A stretch of 64,000 bases of DNA, from assembly GCF_023101765.2 (NCBI RefSeq), contig NC_064214.1, positions 6,268,001 to 6,332,000 of the forward strand, in the 5' to 3' direction. A model generated the notes under the pieces. It saw only the letters and a list, made by a program, of their open reading frames with translations. It had not been told where the DNA came from and did no database searches. The translations under genes and the position numbers were made by a program. Of this stretch, positions 11,201-20,200 are shown in pieces. The number at the start of each line of letters is the position of its first letter. Positions within the stretch are counted from its first letter, which is position 1. Origin of the DNA: Spodoptera frugiperda (Eukaryota; Arthropoda; Insecta; Lepidoptera; Noctuidae).

Positions 11201-14200
11201 CTACAGGAACGGACGCATACCGTAACCTGTGCATTGCGGAGGGTACTGGTCATACTCCTACTGTCTGGGATCGTCCCGGGGATCCGTCCGGTAATGGATC
11301 TACCATCTGGGGAGGTGGTAATGGTCATGGTGGCAGCGGTGGAGGAGGTGGAGGTGGGGGCGGACCTGGCGACTATGATTGGGGAACTGGAGGAGGAGAG
11401 GATAACTGGGGGAACATCACTGGGGACAGTTGGCATAAAGGTGGACCCGGAGTGATACCGGGACAGATGGAGGTCAATGAGTGCGCCGCATTCCCTGGGC
11501 TCTGTGGACATGGTCGCTGTAGGAACCTTGTTGGAACCTTCACTTGCGACTGTTTCCCTGGTTATGAGAAGGTTAGTTAATTGCTAAACTATTTTAAAGA
11601 TACATCTTCTACAAATAATTATATACCTTTGACCAAGTTGATTTTAAAGTACTATCTTCACTATTTTTATTTAAGGATTCAAAGAACCACACGTGTGTTG
11701 ATGTGAACGAGTGTGAGATAGTCGATGGTGTGTGTGGCGCTGGTGAGTGCCGTAACACTGAGGGTAGCTTCACCTGCCACTGTCACCCTGGACACAAAGC
11801 TGATGATTTCTCTAAAGTATGCGTTGGTAAGTAAGGTCGTCGATTGTAAAAATCAAGATTCTATTTAAGCAACATTGTTTATTAATTTGTTATTTCTCTT
11901 AGATATTGACGAGTGTGCTGAAACCCGAGGCTTGTGTCGTGGTGGTCGCTGCATCAACACTCCTGGATCATTCCGTTGTGAATGTGGACCCGGCATGGAG
12001 TTATCTCCCGATAGACTGTCTTGCAAGGATGTAGATGAATGTTCCATTACCTCTGGTAAGATCATTTTTCATATCAATAAGAAGCTGATGCTAGCTTTTA
12101 TAAGATTTTTTAATCACATATTAATAATGAACTGACTGACTTATTTACTTTTCCAGGTATCTGTAGCAACGGTGCTTGTGAAAATCTTATGGGCACATAC
12201 CAGTGTGTGTGCGACGAAGGTTATGCGCAGTCTACCGTCAAATCCCATTGTGAGGACATAGATGAGTGTACCGAGGATCCCACCAGATGTCAGCACGAAT
12301 GTGTTAATACGCCCGGATCTTACCATTGTACTTGTCGGTAAGTGGATTTCGACCAGCTGATATTGTGATCACTTGACAAACTAGGCGAGTTAATGATAGA
12401 CGAATATTAGCAATCCGATTAGAAAAATGTGCTTAATAACTTTCTGTTACATAGGGATGGCTGGCATCTCCGTGCTGACGGTCGCACGTGTCGTGATATA
12501 GATGAATGTGGTAAAGGCGCTCGTCCCTGTGGAGGTGGGGAGTGCAGGAACACTCCTGGATCTTACGTCTGTACCTGCTCTGATGGGCTGCTACCTTCAC
12601 CTGATGGATCTAAGCCAACATGCCAGGATATCGACGAGTGTGCTGATGTAAGGAGAATAGAATTAAAATGACATTTTGTTTTGTTTACTTTTTAATTTAT
12701 CACTACATTTTAACTTTTTTTTTACTTAGGTACCAGATCTATGCGGTGCTGGCGAGTGTCACAACACGATCGGTAGCTTCGTGTGCCGCTGTCCTGACGG
12801 CTACAGCGTCAAGCCGGAGCAAGGTCCAGCCTGTACTGATGATGATGAATGCGAACTCGGCACCTGTGACTGCCATCCTGCTGCTGATTGTATTAACTTA
12901 CCTGTAAGTATGAACTCTACGGTTGGCATTTTGGATGGGTGCTCGTAACTGATATCAGCGCAACGTATCTCGACTTCCACATATCAAATTATTGTTCTAT
13001 TAAACATCCTATTAGATGTGTAGGTAAACTTATTCACGGCCCATGACATGACACAGATAAAAGTACCTACTAATACGTGGACAAAATAAATATGTCATAA
13101 CATTATGTTGCAAAGCTTGAAACTTAAAGGAATTTTAAATAAAAATTATTTTCCACCAGGGTTCCTTCCAATGCCGCTGTCGGGACGGATGGCGAGGTGA
13201 TGGAACTGAATGCGAGGATATTGACGAGTGTCTCACCAACAATGGTGGTTGCCATCCGCGCGCTACTTGTACCAACACTGACGGATCCTTCATGTGTCTC
13301 TGTGATACTGGATACAAGGGAGATGGGTAAGTGACGCTGGAAATAATCATCACCTCTGTTTTCTTTTGAATTTTTGGATACGCTCTTCTGCACGCCTCGT
13401 TACCTGTGTCATTTACATATATCCTTGTCCAGTCTTCTGGGTGATCGACCTTTAAGTACCTTAATATCATTTCTGGATTATAACTACGTATTATATTCAA
13501 TTGCAGTTATTCTTGCGTGGACATCGATGAGTGTGCCAACGACCCCACCCTGTGTGAGAATGGACACTGTACCAACACGCCCGGTGGATACGAATGTGAC
13601 TGCGATGTCGGCTTCACCAAGTCTCCTGATGGAAGGTCTTGTCTTGGTACGTATTTGACTTACAGGTCCCTGAAAACTTGCAACATAATTCATTCTCTGT
13701 GTTTGGAGATTTTGTCATTGTAATACTTTATTTGGAATGTTACAGACATGGACGAATGTGCGACATTCGACAACGTGTGTGTCTTCGGTCGCTGTGTGAA
13801 CACCTACGGCATGTTCAAATGTATCTGCGATAAGGGATACCAGTCCGACAGCATTGATGATTGTAAGTGTGACTTTACCAGGTAACCTTCTGCAATTTAT
13901 GCAGATTTAAATAATCACACATACGTACGCGTTTTACAAGTATTTTCTGGTCTTTGTATAGAGATCGCACCGAGAAACAAATACCACGAAAATGACCCTT
14001 ATTTTAAAGCTTATAATATAATGCTTCTATTTGTTTTAGTGATGCCCGGCTTCAACTGTACTGATGTGGACGAGTGCAAGTCACCACAATCTTGTCAATA
14101 TGGACAGTGCATCAACACACAAGGTTCTTACATCTGCAGGTGTCCACCTAACTATGAGCTGGTCTCTGACGGCACTGCTTGCTACGGTAAGTTACTTTAG

Positions 14201-17200
14201 AGATTTGCAAATATATGTTTATGCACTTTGTCTCTTTTCATTGAAGATTTAGTTTAATAAACGTTTGATAACTCTGACTTAAAATTGTTAAAAAGAGGAA
14301 ATTGTTTACACCTTTCAAAACAAATTTATCTATTCTCTTCTTCGTATTATTATTTTATTTCTGTCTTTCCTATCGTTGTATCATCTGCTTCATTTACACC
14401 TTCCAGATTCCAGAAAGGCGCGTTGTTATGGTAAAGTGGACTTGAAATCTGGCACTGAACATTGTCGAGACAGTGACGAGCTATCGGAAGATGGCACAAT
14501 GGCAGCCTGCTGTTGTTCTGTTGGTAAGTCCAATAACAGCTTCAAATTGTTTTTCGAGTTTCAGTTCTATTGGTGTTAAATAATAATTGTGTGTTCTAGG
14601 TGCCGCTTGGGGCAACTACTGCGACTTATGTCCGGAACCTGGATCCGAAGCTTATAGACAACTTTGTCCTGGCGGTCCAGGGTACCAACCTGTTCTGGAA
14701 CCTGTAAGTTTTATTACCAGGCTAGATTTCTGAAACATCAAACCTTAAACATTAAAAAAATATTGTTTGCATTCTCATTTCTGTATCCATCTTTTTCAGC
14801 CATCATACGTAGTGACTCTAGCTGATATCGACGAATGTGCCCAACACCCTGCCCTGTGTGAGCACGGCACGTGTACCAACACCTTCGGATCGTTCGTCTG
14901 CACGTGTGGAGATGGCTGGCAGCTCACGCACGACGAGCAGCGCTGTGAGGACATTGACGAGTGCGCCAGGCCTGATATTTGTGGACCTGGTATTTGCAGA
15001 AACATGCAGGGATCCTATGTGTGCTTGTGCCCGGAGGGCTATGTGGCAATGCCCAATGGAAGTAAGTATGAGTTGATTTGAAAGTTAGGCTATATATGTT
15101 CAAATACTCAAACGCCACTAAATTTTAAGTCGCTCTCTATATTTCTGTCACCATATATTCTTTAATTCAGTTAATTGATTGAGATAGCACGATATTTGAG
15201 TATAACTTAAAATTGATTGGCATTTCAGTATCCGGGCGATAGGCAACCAATTCATTTCATTCACTCATTTCACTTATATGCGTTTATTAACTCTAATTTA
15301 ATTTTTCCAGAGGAATGTGTGGATGTCCGTCAGCGTCAATGTTACATGGACTGGGAGCCAGACACTGGTCGCTGCACTGGTGCTGCCGGTGTACCTCAGA
15401 CTAAGTACCTGTGCTGCTGCTCCGTCGGTAAAGCCTGGGGAGCACCCTGCGAGCCCTGTCCTGACAAGGGATCCCACGAACACATGGCGCTCTGCGGAGA
15501 GAAACCTGGAGAGTACATCAACCCTATGACTAATGAAACTAAGCCGATTAATGAGTGTGACATCATGCCACAGCTGTGTAAACCTGGTACTTGTCACGAT
15601 ACACCGACTGGATTCCAATGTGGATGTGATCATGGGTAAGAATATTTTCACAAACATGGTGCCTTCTTCTACAAAATAATTGAAAAACATTTGCTTAATA
15701 AGTTTCTATTTCTTTCTAGGTACGAGCACGACAACACATCGCACTTATGTCGCGATATCGACGAGTGTGCACTACACCGCACTCCATGCCGCGGTCTCGC
15801 ACAGTGCGTGAACTTGCCCGGAGCGTACGAGTGTCGCTGTCCACCTGGATACAGGCTCACAGCCTCGCTGGATGAGTGCGAGGATGTCGATGAGTGCGCA
15901 GACGAGAGACTTTGTGAACACGGCGAGTGTAGGAACACTATTGGATCTTACAGGTAATTGAATAATTGCAAGTTATTACACGGTATTTTACAAACTGTCT
16001 TGGTTTGATGAAGAAGCTGATGACGATTTAGATGTTACTTTATAATGTGGTTAATAAGTTCATGGCTTTAATATAGTTTCATTTGTCTCCAGATGCGACT
16101 GCAAGCCTGGTTACACACTAAGGGACAACGTCTGCCGTGATGTGGACGAGTGCTCGCGTCCTCGACCGATGTGCCGCAATGGTACCTGCGAGAACCTGCC
16201 CGGGTCCTACATGTGCCACTGTGATGATGGATTTAAACCTGGTGCCAATAATGACTGTATCGGTAAGTTTTGCAGATTATATAAGTGTAATCGAAACAAT
16301 GTAACCAAGAATTGTAGTGTGAATCTGATTGAAAAAGAGTAACCTATGGAGTTTCTTGCTCGTTCTTCTCCATAGGAATCTACACTTTGGAACGAGCAAA
16401 TAGCTTCACTAGAGGACTGACCGACAGACAGACGTTATTAATATTATCATATTTGCTTTGATGTTCAAAGTGCCTTACTGGTCTATTTGAAATAAATAAT
16501 TTTGACTTTGACTTAAAAAAATAAGTCAGTTTAATCTGGTAACTAACTCTGATTTCATATACACAGATATCAACGAGTGCCGTGAAGGTGGCATGGTGTG
16601 CCGCAACGGTCGCTGCCGTAACACAGTGGGTTCGTTCCGGTGTGAGTGTGCGCCAGGGTACGCGCTGACGGCGGACGCGCGTCACTGCCGCGATGTGGAT
16701 GAGTGCTCCGAGCTGCCACACCCTTGCGGCAGGGATGGATCACCTTCCTGTACCAATACCAATGGAGGGTCAGTATCTGAGCCATTTATGTATAAGGCAA
16801 TAAAAACCCTTAGCAGAAGTTAATGTTAAAATCGAGATCACAAAACTTTTAATGAATAGCTAAAGTTTTTCTTTTCTTTACCTAAATTAAACAATCTCTT
16901 CATGAATGATCTCCAATTTTATATCTTTTTATCTTTAATATAAATAATTTCTCGTTTTAGATACGAATGTTCATGCGGTGCTGGATGGAGACTTGTGGGC
17001 CGTCGCTGCGTGGACCGGGACGAGTGCAAAGAGATTCAATACGTTTGTGCTGGTGGCGAGTGCAGGAACTTCAATGGCGGGTGAGTTACAAATCAAAACC
17101 TTATTTCACTTAAAGATAAAGCTCAAAATTGGTTTTTATAATGAATTGTTTCATTTTCCAGTTACGTATGCGACTGTCCTCCCGGTTGGCGTTTCGATAA

Positions 17201-20200
17201 AGCAGCTGCTATCTGTGTGGATGAACGGAAAGAGCTTTGTTATGATGAATGGGACTCAGGTCGGTGCCACCGAGCTAGACCTCTGCAGCTCGGAAGACCC
17301 GAGTGTTGCTGTTCTGAAGGTACGTGACCCTACAGTTCTACTTAAACTGGTAAACATGGAATAAGTTCTGTGGTCTTATGAAACATATTTTTCCATCATT
17401 AGGTGCTGCTTGGGGTAGATATTGTGAACGCTGTCCGGCTCCAGATTCTCCCGAATTCCTACGAATTTGTCAAGGTGGAATGGGCCGACCAAATCTTACT
17501 CAGGTTAGTTCTAAAACTATCGCTTAAGTTCCTTAAACTAGTCTCTAATATTGGTTTTCAAGACATGCTTTTATATGGAACTAGCAAACCAGGCGAACTC
17601 CGTTTCGCCACCAATGATTTTCCCTGTTTTCCTGCTTTTCTTTTGATTTTTTTTCCTGAATTTTCTTTGCTATAAACCTCACGGAGCCCGAGACCTTTCC
17701 AACGAATGCAAAACCGTGGAAATCGGTTCGTGCGTTCTGCAGTTATAGCGTCAGGAAGGAAAACCCGACTTATTTTTATATAATAGATAATTTCCTGTAT
17801 TTGTATAAAGATTTTAATTAATAAAATCTGTTCTTTTCAGGACTTAGACGAGTGTAAGGTCCGCCCCGACGTTTGTAAGGGCGGTCGCTGTATCAACACG
17901 GATGGCTCCTTCCGCTGCGAGTGTCCACCGGGCTACACGCTGGACGAGACGGGGCTGGTGTGTGTGGACGCTGACGAATGCGCTGCCGACCCCAGGATCT
18001 GTGGCAACGGAACCTGTACCAACACCCCTGGAGGATACGAGTGTAGATGTAACTTTGGATTCACGCAGGGTCCTGAACAGGTAATGCTTGTTTAGCATTT
18101 ATTACACTGTATTATAAGATTGTTCCTAAAGTGCGTACCCTGTGATGGCAATAAAAAATTGGGTGATATATTTTCATAATGAGTGTGATCATACCTAAGT
18201 TATTTCTTTAATTATACTTGCGCGAACAGCACGGTTGGATTATCTCTCTCTCTCTGTAGTCGGCCCCTCATTACTGAGGATCGTGGTCATCATTGGATTT
18301 GCATTTGGAGCGAATTATTTGCCTTCATCGGTTTCTGTCCATCGCATCATGAACGAGTTGGTGGTGGAAGGTAGATGACTTATCAAATAAATTCCTTTTC
18401 CAGACGTGTGTGGATATAGACGAATGTGCAGAAGGGCGTGCGATGTGTACATTCCGTTGTCACAACACGGCTGGTTCGTTCCGATGCACGTGCCCCTATG
18501 GGTACGCGGTGGCCCCCGACGGAGTACACTGCAAGGACATCGATGAGTGCGCACAGGATAACAAAGTGTGCCCCCATGCTTGTGAAAATGTTGTCGGTTC
18601 TTACATGTGCAAGTGTCCTGAGGGTGAGTTTTTAAGCTCAATTGTTACTTAATACATTGTTTAAAGGAATAGCTCTGTACCCTTAGTATGAGTTTCCTTT
18701 ACGTTTAACGTAATCGATACGACAGCGCGTTCGGCGCACTAATTGGCCGGCTGGAATAAACCAACCAATCAGAGCGCCGAATCGATTTCGATTACTTAAA
18801 ATGTAAATCAAACTCATACTAAGGGTACTGATTAAATGTCTGCCTATTTCTTAACTTTTCCGTTTCTCATCTTTCAGGCTACAGACGCACATCGTCTCCA
18901 CATGACGCACCAGACGCCTGCGAGGACATTGATGAGTGTTCAGAGAACCCAGACCGGTGCTCTCCCGGCGTCTGCATTAATACTGAGGGAGGATTCGTCT
19001 GCGACTGTGATGCTGGATACCAACCCAGCGAAGATGGAATGGCTTGTATTGGTAAGGGCAAAAAGTTATCAGCTTTTGTGACAAATAAAGAACTGGTATT
19101 AAAATAGAACGTTCCAACTTAGAAGTATCTTACTTTGTTCTAATGAATGAATGTAAATGTTTTACAGATCATCGCACTGGTATGTGCCATAGATCCTTAG
19201 TATCAGGTCGATGTATGCCGGAGCCGTGGCCACGAGCTATTGCATCAACACCTGTACCTCCTGCACATGTCACCAAGTAAGTAGACATACAACATCTACG
19301 GCAGGCGGATCATTTCTTATTTATGTACCTTTAATGAAACTGTGGTAATTTCCCTAGGGCCCAATGTTGCTGTACCCTTGGCGTAGCTTGGGGTCCAGAG
19401 TGCGAGCTATGTCCTCAACCTGGTACTCCTGAACGACTTGAACTCTGCTCTCCTATTAACTTGGGTCCTGGTATCGGAGGACCAGGCGGCGGAATGATAC
19501 CTGGTCTCACTGGTGAGAACCACGGCTTGATTGGAAATGGTATAGACATGTTTGATGTGGACGAATGCGCTGCTATGCCTGGATTATGTGCACCCGGCAG
19601 ATGTGTCAACACTATTGGCAGGTAGGACATTACAAGATTAATAGATACTGATTTTGAATTTAGTTGTAGTGCAATATTTAATTATTAAATTTATATTTAT
19701 AGTTTCCGCTGCGTATGTGGTCGTGGTTACAAGGCAGCTGGCGATGTTTGCGCTGACGTCGATGAGTGTAGCGTCAGACCTCCTCCATGCGAACAGCTCT
19801 GTAAGAACACTGAGGGCTCCTACGAGTGTCTCTGTAGAACTGGCTATGAAGTGGACGAAGATGGGGCCAACTGTAGAGATGTGGATGAATGTGAACGTGG
19901 AACACATACCTGTCAACAGATCTGTAGTAACACTGAGGGATCTTACGAGTGTTCTTGTCAAGATGGATATGAAAAGAGGGGTGATGCTTGTGTTGGTGAG
20001 TGTCTACTGATTATATCTTTTTTGTAAATTATTTTATAGATTTTTCAACTTCTTTTTTTTCTATCTCTCAAGATGTGAACGAGTGTCACGAAGAAGGCTT
20101 GTGTCCACCGCCTGGCAAGTGTGTGAACTTGTTGGGTTCGTTCCGCTGCGTGTGTCCACGTGGATTCCGCCTCGACATCGCGGGTGCTCGCTGCCTCGAC

